DNA from: Mactromeris polynyma
Lineage: Eukaryota > Mollusca > Bivalvia > Venerida > Mactridae
DNA: 64,000 nucleotides
Assembly: GCA_032209605.1 (NCBI GenBank)
Contig: JASFXZ010000117.1
Location: 62,001 to 126,000, forward strand
Direction: 5' to 3'
A program made the position numbers and the translations under genes. Below, piece after piece: positions 36,750 through 51,700 of this stretch (its first letter is position 1; every line of letters begins with the position of its first letter). A model generated the notes under the pieces. That model had not been told where the DNA came from. It did no database searches and was given only the letters and a program-made list of their open reading frames with translations.

Positions 36750-36776
36750 ACTTAAGAATGTTCGTGAAACTGGAGC
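36750..36776 (-). repeat. Right terminal inverted repeat of the Harbinger element
   Basis: It ends GTTCGTGAAACTGGAGC, the exact inverse of the left end. The following three bases (36777-36779) are the second CTG. Confidence 0.97.
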
Positions 36777-36779
36777 CTG
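36777..36779. other. Target site duplication CTG, right copy
   Basis: CTG immediately follows the right terminus. Satellite sequence resumes at 36780 with GTGCTTAACTTTTC, monomer position 68. Confidence 0.93.
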
Positions 36780-39700
36780 GTGCTTAACTTTTCAATAAAT
36801 ACATGTAAATACAGAACGTTTAACCGACTGAGTTATAGAGGCACACACCTAGTTTGGATTAAATAACTTGTTTTGTAGTCGGTGTTCCATAATAAACATG
36901 CCTTTGTCTATTTTCTGTATGCATACTAGGCATCGGTACGCTATTGCTGTGTACAATTGTTGTATGCCACCGTATGTTGTATATGTATTGTACAAAGCCA
37001 AATGCAAATCTGAGTTACCATGCGGAATGATAACCAGACGTATGATGCACTAACCAGCGCTGCTATTAGTGAAAAGGTAACACTATATTGTAATAATAAA
37101 CATAATTTATTCAGCAATTAAGACAAATACTCGAATATACATGACGCACAATTTAACATAACATAAATAGCACATCAGAAATAAACACGTGACGTTCTTC
37201 AATAACAGTTCATTTTGTTTTTACATATATGTCAAGTGTTTTTCAGAGTTGCGTTACTCTCATATTGTGTATGTCGATTACATTGTTTACATCACTGCAT
37301 TCTGACAGACGCGATATTGTCGGCAGGATACTGAATGAAATAAAAGCAAGAACAATGGATGGATTACATTTAAATGACCACGTGACGCAGATGAGTTTTT
37401 CTTCAAGCGTTGGCTTGAATGTGATCTATCGGCAAAAAGAATAACCTTCTGGGTATTGAACCGGTATATATTGCTACCTGATGAACGTTTGTGGTGAGGA
37501 GTATATATTTACAAACAATTACAAAAATAAAGAATACCTCGGGTGAGAGTCGAACTGGTGCTTAACTTTTCAATAAATACATCTAAATACAGAACGTTTA
37601 ACCGACTGAGTTATAGAGGCACACACCTAGTTTGGATTAAATAACTTGTTTTGTAGTCGGTGTTCCATAATAAACATGCCTTTGTCTATTTTCTGTATGC
37701 ATACTAGGCATCGGTACGCTATTGCTGTGTACAATTGTTGTATGCCACCGTATGTTGTATATGTATTGTACAAAGCCAAATGTAAATCTGAGTTACCATG
37801 CGGAATGATAACCAGACGTATGATGCACTAACCAGCGCTGCTATTAGTGAAAAGGTAACACTATATTGTAATAATAAACATAATTTATTCAGCAATTAAG
37901 ACAAATACTCGAATATACATAACGCACAATTTAACATAACATAAATAGCACATCAGAAATAAACACGTGACGTTCTTCAATAACAGTTCATTTTGTTTTT
38001 ACATATATGTCAAGTGTTTCAGAGTTGCGTTACTCTCATATTGTGTATGTCGATTACATTGTTTACATCACTGCATTCTGACAGACGCGATATTGTCGGC
38101 AGGATACTGAATGAAATAAAAGCAAGAACAATGGATGGATTACATTTAAATGACCACGTGACGCAGATGAGTTTTTCTTCAAGCGTTGGCTTGAATGTGA
38201 TCTATCGGCAAAAAGAATAACCTTCTGGGTATTGAACCGGTATATATTGCTACCTGATGAACGTTTGTGGTGAGGAGTATATATTTACAAACAATTACAA
38301 AAATAAAGAATACCTCGGGTGAGAGTCGAACTGGTGCTTAACTTTTCAATAAATACATCTAAATACAGAACGTTTAACCGACTGAGTTATAGAGGCACAC
38401 ACCTAGTTTGGATTAAATAACTTGTTTTGTAGTCTGTGTTCCATAATAAACATGCCTTTGTCTATTTTCTGTATGCATACTAGGCATCGGTACGCTATTG
38501 CTGTGTACAATTGTTGTATGCCACCGTATGTTGTATATGTATTGTACAAAGCCAAATGTAAATCTGAGTTACCATGCGGAATGATAACCAGACGTATGAT
38601 GCACTAACCAGCGCTGCTATTAGTGAAAAGGTAACACTATATTGTAATAATAAACATAATTTATTCAGCAATTAAGACAAATACTCGAATATACATAACG
38701 CACAATTTAACATAACATAAATAGCACATCAGAAATAAACACGTGACGTTCTTCAATAACAGTTCATTTTGTTTTTACATATATGTCAAGTGTTTTTCAG
38801 AGTTGCGTTACTCTCATATTGTGTATGTCGATTACATTGTTTACATCACTGCATTCTGACAGACGCGATATTGTCGGCAGAATACTGAATGAAATAAAAG
38901 CAAGAACAATGGATGGATTACATTTAAATGACCACGTGACGCAGATGAGTTTTTCTTCAAGCGTTGGCTTGAATGTGATCTATCGGCAAAAAGAATAACC
39001 TTCTGGGTATTGAACCGGTATATATTGCTACCTGATGAACGTTTGTGGTGAGGAGTATATATTTACAAACAATTACAAAAATAAAGAATACCTCGGGTGA
39101 GAGTCGAAGTGGTGCTTAACTTTTCAATAAATACATCTAAATACAGAACGTTTAACCGACTGAGTTATAGAGGCACACACCTAGTTTGGATTAAATAACT
39201 TGTTTTGTAGTCTGTGTTCCATAATAAACATGCCTTTGTCTATTTTCTGTATGCATACTAGGCATCGGTACGCTATTGCTGTGTACAATTGTTGTATGCC
39301 ACCGTATGTTGTATATGTATTGTACAAAGCCAAATGTAAATCTGAGTTACCATGCGGAATGATAACCAGACGTATGATGCACTAACCAGCGCTGCTATTA
39401 GTGAAAAGGTAACACTATATTGTAATAATAAACATAATTTATTCAGCAATTAAGACAAATACTCGAATATACATAACGCACAATTTAACATAACATAAAT
39501 AGCACATCAGAAATAAACACGTGACGTTCTTCAATAACAGTTCATTTTGTTTTTACATATATGTCAAGTGTTTTTCAGAGTTGCGTTACTCTCATATTGT
39601 GTATGTCGATTACATTGTTTACATCACTGCATTCTGACAGACGCGATATTGTCGGCAGGATACTGAATGAAATAAAAGCAAGAACAATGGATGGATTACA

Positions 39701-42700
39701 TTTAAATGACCACGTGACGCAGATGAGTTATTCTTCATGCGTTGGCTTGAATGTGATCTATCGGCAAAAAGAATAACCTTCTGGGTATTGAACCGGTATA
39801 TATTGCTACCTGATGAACGTTTGTGGTGAGGAGTATATATTTACAAACAATTACAAAAATAAAGAATACCTCGGGTGAGAGTCGAACTGGTGCTTAACTT
39901 TTCAATAAATACATCTAAATACAGAACGTTTAACCGACTGAGTTATAGAGGCACACACCTAGTTTGGATTAAATAACTTGTTTTGTAGTCTGTGTTCCAT
40001 AATAAACATGCCTTTGTCTATTTTCTGTATGCATACTAGGCATCGGTACGCTATTGCTGTGTACAATTGTTGTATGCCACCGTATGTTGTATATGTATTG
40101 TACAAAGCCAAATGTAAATCTGAGTTACCATGCGGAATGATAACCAGACGTATGATGCACTAACCAGCGCTGCTATTAGTGAAAAGGTAACACTATATTG
40201 TAATAATAAACATAATTTATTCAGCAATTAAGACAAATACTCGAATATACATAACGCACAATTTAACATAACATAAATAGCACATCAGAAATAAACACGT
40301 GACGTTCTTCAATAACAGTTCATTTTGTTTTTACATATATGTCAAGTGTTTTTCAGAGTTGCGTTACTCTCATATTGTGTATGTCGATTACATTGTTTAC
40401 ATCACTGCATTCTGACAGACGCGATATTGTCGGCAGAATACTGAATGAAATAAAAGCAAGAACAATGGATGGATTACATTTAAATGACCACGTGACGCAG
40501 ATGAGTTTTTCTTCAAGCGTTGGCTTGAATGTGATCTATCGGCAAAAAGAATAACCTTCTGGGTATTGAACCGGTATATATTGCTACATGATGAACGTTT
40601 GTGGTGAGGAGTATATATTTACAAACAATTACAAAAATAAAGAATACCTCGGGTGAGAGTCGAACTGGTGCTTAACTTTTCAATAAATACATGTAAATAC
40701 AGAACGTTTAACCGACTGAGTTATAGAGGCACACACCTAGTTTGGATTAAATAACTTGTTTTGTAGTCTGTGTTCCATAATAAACATGCCTTTGTCTATT
40801 TTCTGTATGCATACTAGGCATCGGTACGCTATTGCTGTGTACAATTGTTGTATGCCACCGTATGTTGTATATGTATTGTACAAAGCCAAATGTAAATCTG
40901 AGTTACCATGCGGAATGATAACCAGACGTATGATGCACTAACCAGCGCTGCTATTAGTGAAAAGGTAACACTATATTGTAATAATAAACATAATTTATTC
41001 AGCAATTAAGACAAATACTCGAATATACATAACGCACAATTTAACATAACATAAATAGCACATCAGAAATAAACACGTGACGTTCTTCAATAACAGTTCA
41101 TTTTGTTTTTACATATATGTCAAGTGTTTTTCAGAGTTGCGTTACTCTCATATTGTGTATGTCGATTACATTGTTTACATCACTGCATTCTGACAGACGC
41201 GATATTGTCGGCAGGATACTGAATGAAATAAAAGCAAGAACAATGGATGGATTACATTTAAATGACCACGTGACGCAGATGAGTTTTTCTTCAAGCGTTG
41301 GCTTGAATGTGATCTATCGGCAAAAAGAATAACCTTCTGGGTATTGAACCGGTATATATTGCTACCTGATGAACGTTTGTGGTGAGGAGTATATATTTAC
41401 AAACAATTACAAAAATAAAGAATACCTCGGGTGAGAGTCGAACTGGTGCTTAACTTTTCAATAAATACATCTAAATACAGAACGTTTAACCGACTGAGTT
41501 ATAGAGGCACACACCTAGTTTGGATTAAATAACTTGTTTTGTAGTCTGTGTTCCATAATAAACATGCCTTTGTCTATTTTCTGTATGCATACTAGGCATC
41601 GGTACGCTATTGCTGTGTACAATTGTTGTATGCCACCGTATGTTGTATATGTATTGTACAAAGCCAAATGTAAATCTGAGTTACCATGCGGAATGATAAC
41701 CAGACGTATGATGCACTAACCAGCTCTGCTATTAGTGAAAAGGTAACACTATATTGTAATAATAAACATAATTTATTCAGCAATTAAGACAAATACTCGA
41801 ATATACATAACGCACAATTTAACATAACATAAATAGCACATCAGAAATAAACACGTGACGTTCTTCAATAACAGTTCATTTTGTTTTTACATATATGTCA
41901 AGTGTTTTTCAGAGTTGCGTTACTCTCATATTGTGTATGTCGATTACATTGTTTACATCACTGCATTCTGACAGACGCGATATTGTCGGCAGGATACTGA
42001 ATGAAATAAAAGCAAGAACAATGGATGGATTACATTTAAATGACCACGTGACGCAGATGAGTTTTTCTTCAAGCGTTGGCTTGAATGTGATCTATCGGCA
42101 AAAAGAATAACCTTCTGGGTATTGAACCGGTATATATTGCTACCTGATGAACGTTTGTGGTGAGGAGTATATATTTACAAACAATTACAAAAATAAAGAA
42201 TACCTCGGGTGAGAGTCGAACTGGTGCTTAACTTTTCAATAAATACATCTAAATACAGAACGTTTAACCGACTGAGTTATAGAGGCACACACCTAGTTTG
42301 GATTAAATAACTTGTTTTGTAGTCTGTGTTCCATAATAAACATGCCTTTGTCTATTTTCTGTATGCATACTAGGCATCGGTACGCTATTGCTGTGTACAA
42401 TTGTTGTATGCCACCGTATGTTGTATATGTATTGTACAAAGCCAAATGTAAATCTGAGTTACCATGCGGAATGATAACCAGACGTATGATGCACTAACCA
42501 GCGCTGCTATTAGTGAAAAGGTAACACTATATTTAATAATAAACATAATTTATTCAGCAATTAAGACAAATACTCGAATATACATAACGCACAATTTAAC
42601 ATAACATAAATAGCACATCAGAAATAAACACGTGACGTTCTTCAATAACAGTTCATTTTGTTTTTACATATATGTCAAGTGTTTTTCAGAGTTGCGTTAC

Positions 42701-45700
42701 TCTCATATTGTGTATGTCGATTACATTGTTTACATCACTGCATTCTGACAGACGCGATATTGTCGGCAGGATACTGAATGAAATAAAAGCAAGAACAATG
42801 GATGGATTACATTTAAATGACCACGTGACGCAGATGAGTTTTTCTTCAAGCGTTGGCTTGAATGTGATCTATCGGCAAAAAGAATAACCTTCTGGGTATT
42901 GAACCGGTATATATTGCTACCTGATGAACGTTTGTGGTGAGGAGTATATATTTACAAACAATTACAAAAATAAAGAATACCTCGGGTGAGAGTCGAACTG
43001 GTGCTTAACTTTTCAATAAATACATCTAAATACAGAACGTTTAACCGACTGAGTTATAGAGGCACACACCTAGTTTGGATTAAATAACTTGTTTTGTAGT
43101 CTGTGTTCCATAATAAACATGCCTTTGTCTATTTTCTGTATGCATACTAGGCATCGGTACGCTATTGCTGTGTACAATTGTTGTATGCCACCGTATGTTG
43201 TATATGTATTGTACAAAGCCAAATGTAAATCTGAGTTACCATGCGGAATGATAACCAGACGTATGATGCACTAACCAGCGCTGCTATTAGTGAAAAGGTA
43301 ACTCTATATTGTAATAATAAACATAATTTATTCAGCAATTAAGACAAATACTCGAATATACATAACGCACAATTTAACATAACATAAATAGCACATCAGA
43401 AATAAACACGTGACGTTCTTCAATAACAGTTCATTTTGTTTTTACATATATGTCAAGTGTTTTTCAGAGTTGCGTTACTCTCATATTGTGTATGTCGATT
43501 ACATTGTTTACATCACTGCATTCTGACAGACGCGATATTGTCGGCAGGATACTGAATGAAATAAAAGCAAGAACAATGGATGGATTACATTTAAATGACC
43601 ACGTGACGCAGATGAGTTTTTCTTCAAGCGTTGGCTTGAATGTGATCTATCGGCAAAAAGAATAACCTTCTGGGTATTGAACCGGTATATATTGCTACCT
43701 GATGAACGTTTGTGGTGAGGAGTATATATTTACAAACAATTACAAAAATAAAGAATACCTCGGGTGAGAGTCGAACTGGTGCTTAACTTTTCAATAAATA
43801 CATCTAAATACAGAACGTTTAACCGACTGAGTTATAGAGGCACACACCTAGTTTGGATTAAATAACTTGTTTTGTAGTCTGTGTTCCATAATAAACATGC
43901 CTTTGTCTATTTTCTGTATGCATACTAGGCATTGGTACGCTATTGCTGTGTACAATTGTTGTATGCCACCGTATGTTGTATATGTATTGTACAAAGCCAA
44001 ATGTAAATCTGAGTTACCATGCGGAATGATAACCAGACGTATGATGCACTAACCAGCGCTGCTATTAGTGAAAAGGTAACACTATATTGTAATAATAAAC
44101 ATAATTTATTCAGCAATTAAGACAAATACTCGAATATACATAACGCACAATTTAACATAACATAAATAGCACATCAGAAATAAACACGTGACGTTCTTCA
44201 ATAACAGTTCATTTTGTTTTTACATATATGTCAAGTGTTTCAGAGTTGCGTTACTCTCATATTGTGTATGTCGATTACATTGTTTACATCACTGCATTCT
44301 GACAGACGCGATATTGTCGGCAGGATACTGAATGAAATAAAAGCAAGAACAATGGATGGATTACATTTAAATGACCACGTGACGCAGATGAGTTTTTCTT
44401 CAAGCGTTGGCTTGAATGTGATCTATCGGCAAAAAGAATAACCTTCTGGGTATTGAACCGGTATATATTGCTACCTGATGAACGTTTGTGGTGAGGAGTA
44501 TATATTTACAAACAATTACAAAAATAAAGAATACCTCGGGTGAGAGTCGAACTGGTGCTTAACTTTTCAATAAATACATCTAAATACAGAACGTTTAACC
44601 GACTGAGTTATAGAGGCACACACCTAGTTTGGATTAAATAACTTGTTTTGTAGTCTGTGTTCCATAATAAACATGCCTTTGTCTATTTTCTGTATGCATA
44701 CTAGGCATCGGTACGCTATTGCTGTGTACAATTGTTGTATGCCACCGTATGTTGTATATGTATTGTACAAAGCCAAATGTAAATCTGAGTTACCATGCGG
44801 AATGATAACCAGACGTATGATGCACTAACCAGCGCTGCTATTAGTGAAAAGGTAACACTATATTGTAATAATAAACATAATTTATTCAGCAATTAAGACA
44901 AATACTCGAATATACATAACGCACAATTTAACATAACATAAATAGCACATCAGAAATAAACACGTGACGTTCTTCAATAACAGTTCATTTTGTTTTTACA
45001 TATATGTCAAGTGTTTTTCAGAGTTGCGTTACTCTCATATTGTGTATGTCGATTACATTGTTTACATCACTGCATTCTGACAGACGCGATATTGTCGGCA
45101 GGATACTGAATGAAATAAAAGCAAGAACAATGGATGGATTACATTTAAATGACCACGTGACGCAGATGAGTTTTTCTTCAAGCGTTGGCTTGAATGTGAT
45201 CTATCGGCAAAAAGAATAACCTTCTGGGTATTGAACCGGTATATATTGCTACCTGATGAACGTTTGTGGTGAGGAGTATATATTTACAAACAATTACAAA
45301 AATAAAGAATACCTCGGGTGAGAGTCGAACTGGTGCTTAACTTTTCAATAAATACATCTAAATACAGAACGTTTAACCGACTGAGTTATATAGGCACACA
45401 CCTAGTTTGGATTAAATAACTTGTTTTGTAGTCTGTGTTCCATAATAAACATGCCTTTGCCTATTTTCTGTATGCATACTAGGCATCGGTACGCTATTGC
45501 TGTGTACAATTGTTGTATGCCACCGTATGTTGTATATGTATTGTACAAAGCCAAATGTAAATCTGAGTTACCATGCGGAATGATAACCAGACGTATGATG
45601 CACTAACCAGCGCTGCTATTAGTGAAAAGGTAACACTATATTGTAATAATAAACATAATTTATTCAGCAATTAAGACAAATACTCGAATATACATAACGC

Positions 45701-48700
45701 ACAATTTAACATAACATAAATAGCACATCAGAAATAAACACGTGACGTTCTTCAATAACAGTTCATTTTGTTTTTACATATATGTCAAGTGTTTCAGAGT
45801 TGCGTTACTCTCATATTGTGTATGTCGATTACATTGTTTACATCACTGCATTCTGACAGACGCGATATTGTCGGCAGGATACTGAATGAAATAAAAGCAA
45901 GAACAATGGATGGATTACATTTAAATGACCACGTGACGCAGATGAGTTATTCTTCAAGCGTTGGCTTGAATGTGATCTATCGGTAAAAAGAATAACCTTC
46001 TGGGTATTGAACCGGTATATATTGCTACCTGATGAACGTTTGTGGTGAGGAGTATATATTTACAAACAATTACAAAAATAAAGAATACCTCGGGTGAGAG
46101 TCGAACTGGTGCTTAACTTTTCAATAAATACATCTAAATACAGAACGTTTAACCGACTGAGTTATAGAGGCACACACCTAGTTTGGATTAAATAACTTGT
46201 TTTGTAGTCTGTGTTCCATAATAAACATGCCTTTGTCTATTTTCTGTATGCATACTAGGCATTGGTACGCTATTGCTGTGTACAATTGTTGTATGCCACC
46301 GTATGTTGTATATGTATTGTACAAAGCCAAATGTAAATCTGAGTTACCATGCGGAATGATAACCAGACGTATGATGCACTAACCAGCGCTGCTATTAGTG
46401 AAAAGGTAACACTATATTGTAATAATAAACATAATTTATTCAGCAATTAAGACAAATACTCGAATATACATAACGCACAATTTAACATAACATAAATAGC
46501 ACATCAGAAATAAACACGTGACGTTCTTCAATAACAGTTCATTTTGTTTTTACATATATGTCAAGTGTTTCAGAGTTGCGTTACTCTCATATTGTGTATG
46601 TCGATTACATTGTTTACATCACTGCATTCTGACAGACGCGATATTGTCGGCAGGATACTGAATGAAATAAAAGCAAGAACAATGGATGGATTACATTTAA
46701 ATGACCACGTGACGCAGATGAGTTATTCTTCAAGCGTTGGCTTGAATGTGATCTATCGGCAAAAAGAATAACCTTCTGGGTATTGAACCGGTATATATTG
46801 CTACCTGATGAACGTTTGTGGTGAGGAGTATATATTTACAAACAATTACAAAAATAAAGAATACCTTGGGTGAGAGTCGAACTGGTGCTTAACTTTTCAA
46901 TAAATACATCTAAATACAGAACGTTTAACCGACTGAGTTATAGAGGCACACACCTAGTTTGGATTAAATAACTTGTTTTGTAGTCTGTGTTCCATAATAA
47001 ACATGCCTTTGTCTATTTTCTGTATGCATACTAGGCATCGGTACGCTATTGCTGTGTACAATTGTTGTATGCCACCGTATGTTGTATATGTATTGTACAA
47101 AGCCAAATGTAAATCTGAGTTACCATGCGGAATGATAACCAGACGTATGATGCACTAACCAGCGCTGCTATTAGTGAAAAGGTAACACTATATTGTAATA
47201 ATAAACATAATTTATTCAGCAATTAAGACAAATACTCGAATATACATAACGCACAATTTAACATAACATAAATAGCACATCAGAAATAAACACGTGACGT
47301 TCTTCAATAACAGTTCATTTTGTTTTTACATATATGTCAAGTGTTTTTCAGAGTTGCGTTACTCTCATATTGTGTATGTCGATTACATTGTTTACATCAC
47401 TGCATTCTGACAGACGCGATATTGTCGGCAGGATACTGAATGAAATAAAAGCAAGAACAATGGATGGATTACATTTAAATGACCACGTGACGCAGATGAG
47501 TTTTTCTTCAAGCGTTGGCTTGAATGTGATCTATCGGCAAAAAGAATAACCTTCTGGGTATTGAACCGGTATATATTGCTACCTGATGAACGTTTGTGGT
47601 GAGGAGCATATATTTACAAACAATTACAAAAATAAAGAATACCTCGGGTGAGAGTCGAACTGGTGCTTAACTTTTCAATAAATACATCTAAATACAGAAC
47701 GTTTAACCGACTGAGTTATAGAGGCACACACCTAGTTTGGATTAAATAACTTGTTTTGTAGTCTGTGTTCCATAATAAACATGCCTTTGTCTATTTTCTG
47801 TATGCATACTAGGCATCGGTACGCTATTGCTGTGTACAATTGTTGTATGCCACCGTATGTTGTACATGTATTGTACAAAGCCAAATGTAAATCTGAGTTA
47901 CCATGCGGAATGATAACCAGACGTATGATGCACTAACCAGCGCTGCTATTAGTGAAAAGGTAACACTATATTGTAATAATAAACATAATTTATTCAGCAA
48001 TTAAGACAAATACTCGAATATACATAACGCACAATTTAACATAACATAAATAGCACATCAGAAATAAACACGTGACGTTCTTCAATAACAGTTCATTTTG
48101 TTTTTACATATATGTCAAGTGTTTCAGAGTTGCGTTACTCTCATATTGTGTATGTCGATTACATTGTTTACATCACTGCATTCTGACAGACGCGATATTG
48201 TCGGCAGGATACTGAATGAAATAAAAGCAAGAACAATGGATGGATTACATTTAAATGACCACGTGACGCAGATGAGTTTTTCTTCAAGCGTTGGCTTGAA
48301 TGTGATCTATCGGCAAAAAGAATAACCTTCTGGGTATTGAACCGGTATATATTGCTACCTAATGAACGTTTGTGGTGAGGAGTATATATTTACAAACAAT
48401 TACAAAAATAAAGAATACCTCGGGTGAGAGTCGAACTGGTGCTTAACTTTTCAATAAATACATCTAAATACAGAACGTTTAACCGACTGAGTTATAGAGG
48501 CACACACCTAGTTTGGATTAAATAACTTGTTTTGTAGTCTGTGTTCCATAATAAACATGCCTTTGTCTATTTTCTGTATGCATACTAGGCATCGGTACGC
48601 TATTGCTGTGTACAATTGTTGTATGCCACCGTATGTTGTATATGTATTGTACAAAGCCAAATGTAAATCTGAGTTACCATGCGGAATGATAACCAGACGT

Positions 48701-51700
48701 ATGATGCACTAACCAGCGCTGCTATTAGTGAAAAGGTAACACTATATTGTAATAATAAACATAATTTATTCAGCAATTAAGACAAATACTCGAATATACA
48801 TAACGCACAATTTAACATAACATAAATAGCACATCAGAAATAAACACGTGACGTTCTTCAATAACAGTTCATTTTGTTTTTACATATATGTCAAGTGTTT
48901 TTCAGAGTTGCGTTACTCTCATATTGTGTATGTCGATTACATTGTTTACATCACTGCATTCTGACAGACGCGATATTGTCGGCAGGATACTGAATGAAAT
49001 AAAAGCAAGAACAATGGATGGATTACATTTAAATGACCACGTGACGCAGATGAGTTTTTCTTCAAGCGTTGGCTTGACTGTGATCTATCGGCAAAAAGAA
49101 TAACCTTCTGGGTATTGAACCGGTATATATTGCTACCTGATGAACGTTTGTGGTGAGGAGTATATATTTACAAACAATTACAAAAATAAAGAATACCTCG
49201 GGTGAGAGTCGAACTGGTGCTTAACTTTTCAATAAATACATCTAAATACAGAACGTTTAACCGACTGAGTTATAGAGGCACACACCTAGTTTGGATTAAA
49301 TAACTTGTTTTGTAGTCTGTGTTCCATAATAAACATGCCTTTGTCTATTTTCTGTATGCATACTAGGCATCGGTACGCTATTGCTGTGTACAATTGTTGT
49401 ATGCCACCGTATGTTGTATATGTATTGTACAAAGCCAAATGTAAATCTGAGTTACCATGCGGAATGATAACCAGACGTATGATGCACTAACCAGCGCTGC
49501 TATTAGTGAAAAGGTAACACTATATTGTAATAATAAACATAATTTATTCAGCAATTAAGACAAATACTCGAATATACATAACGCACAATTTAACATAACA
49601 TAAATAGCACATCAGAAATAAACACGTGACGTTCTTCAATAACAGTTCATTTTGTTTTTACATATATGTCAAGTGTTTCAGAGTTGCGTTACTCTCATAT
49701 TGTGTATGTCGATTACATTGTTTACATCACTGCATTCTGACAGACGCGATATTGTCGGCAGGATACTGAATGAAATAAAAGCAAGAACAATGGATGGATT
49801 AAATTTAAATGACCACGTGACGCAGATGAGTTTTTCTTCAAGCGTTGGCTTGAATGTGATCTATCGGCAAAAAGAATAACCTTCTGGGTATTGAACCGGT
49901 ATATATTGCTACCTGATGAACGTTTGTGGTGAGGAGTATATATTTACAAACAATTACAAAAATAAAGAATACCTCGGGTGAGAGTCGAACTGGTGCTTAA
50001 CTTTTCAATAAATACATCTAAATACAGAACGTTTAACCGACTGAGTTATAGAGGCACACACCTAGTTTGGATTAAATAACTTGTTTTGTAGTCTGTGTTC
50101 CATAATAAACATGCCTTTGTCTATTTTCTGTATGCATACTAGGCATCGGTACGCTATTGCTGTGTACAATTGTTGTATGCCACCGTATGTTGTATATGTA
50201 TTGTACAAAGCCAAATGTAAATCTGAGTTACCATGCGGAATGATAACCAGACGTATGATGCACTAACCAGCGCTGCTATTAGTGAAAAGGTAACACTATA
50301 TTGTAATAATAAACATAATTTATTCAGCAATTAAGACAAATACTCGAATATACATAACGCACAATTTAACATAACATAAATAGCACATCAGAAATAAACA
50401 CGTGACGTTCTTCAATAACAGTTCATTTTGTTTTTACATATATGTCAAGTGTTTCAGAGTTGCGTTACTCTCATATTGTGTATGTCGATTACATTGTTTA
50501 CATCACTGCATTCTGACAGACGCGATATTGTCGGCAGGATACTGAATGAAATAAAAGCAAGAACAATGGATGGATTACATTTAAATGACCACGTGACGCA
50601 GATGAGTTTTTCTTCAAGCGTTGGCTTGAATGTGATCTATCGGCAAAAAGAATAACCTTCTGGGTATTGAACCGGTATATATTGCTACCTGATGAACGTT
50701 TGTGGTGAGGAGTATATATTTACAAACAATTACAAAAATAAAGAATACCTCGGGTGAGAGTCGAACTGGTGCTTATCTTTTCAATAAATACATCTAAATA
50801 CAGAACGTTTAACCGACTGAGTTATAGAGGCACACACCTAGTTTGGATTAAATAACTTGTTTTGTAGTCTGTGTTCCATAATAAACATGCCTTTGTCTAT
50901 TTTCTGTATGCATACTAGGCATCGGTACGCTATTGCTGTGTACAATTGTTGTATGCCACCGTATGTTGTATATGTATTGTACAAAGCCAAATGTAAATCT
51001 GAGTTACCATGCGGAATGATAACCAGACGTATGATGCACTAACCAGCGCTGCTATTAGTGAAAAGGTAACACTATATTGTAATAATTAACATAATTTATT
51101 CAGCAATTAAGACAAATACTCGAATATACATAACGCACAATTTAACATAACATAAATAGCACATCAGAAATAAACACGTGACGTTCTTCAATAACAGTTC
51201 ATTTTGTTTTTACATATATGTCAAGTGTTTTTCAGAGTTGCGTTACTCTCATATTGTGTATGTCGATTACATTGTTTACATCACTGCATTCTGACAGACG
51301 CGATATTGTCGGCAGGATACTGAATGAAATAAAAGCAAGAACAATGGATGGATTACATTTAAATGACCACGTGACGCAGATGAGTTTTTCTTCAAGCGTT
51401 GGCTTGAATGTGATCTATCGGCAAAAAGAATAACCTTCTGGGTATTGAACCGGTATATATTGCTACCTGATGAACGTTTGTGGTGAGGAGTATATATTTA
51501 CAAACAATTACAAAAATAAAGAATACCTCGGGTGAGAGTCGAACTGGTGCTTAACTTTTCAATAAATACATCTAAATACAGAACGTTTAACCGACTGAGT
51601 TATAGAGGCACACACCTAGTTTGGATTAAATAACTTGTTTTGTAGTCTGTGTTCCATAATAAACATGCCTTTGTCTATTTTCTGTATGCATACTAGGCAT

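Larger units (their letters stand above)
29559..36776. mobile_element. Complete PIF/Harbinger DNA transposon (7,218 bp)
   Basis: The element is bounded by 27-bp perfect terminal inverted repeats and flanked by a 3-bp CTG duplication. Flanks read CGAA-CTG on the left and CTG-GTGCTT on the right; an empty monomer reads CGAACTGGTGCTT. It carries both genes expected of an autonomous animal Harbinger: a DDE transposase (minus strand) and a Myb/SANT-like DNA-binding protein (plus strand), arranged convergently. A 3-bp target duplication of CWG type is known for Harbinger elements. Both genes read through without a stop or frameshift, so the copy may be active or recently so. Two short TA-flanked elements and a tandem repeat have inserted or expanded in its introns. 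Confidence 0.96.
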
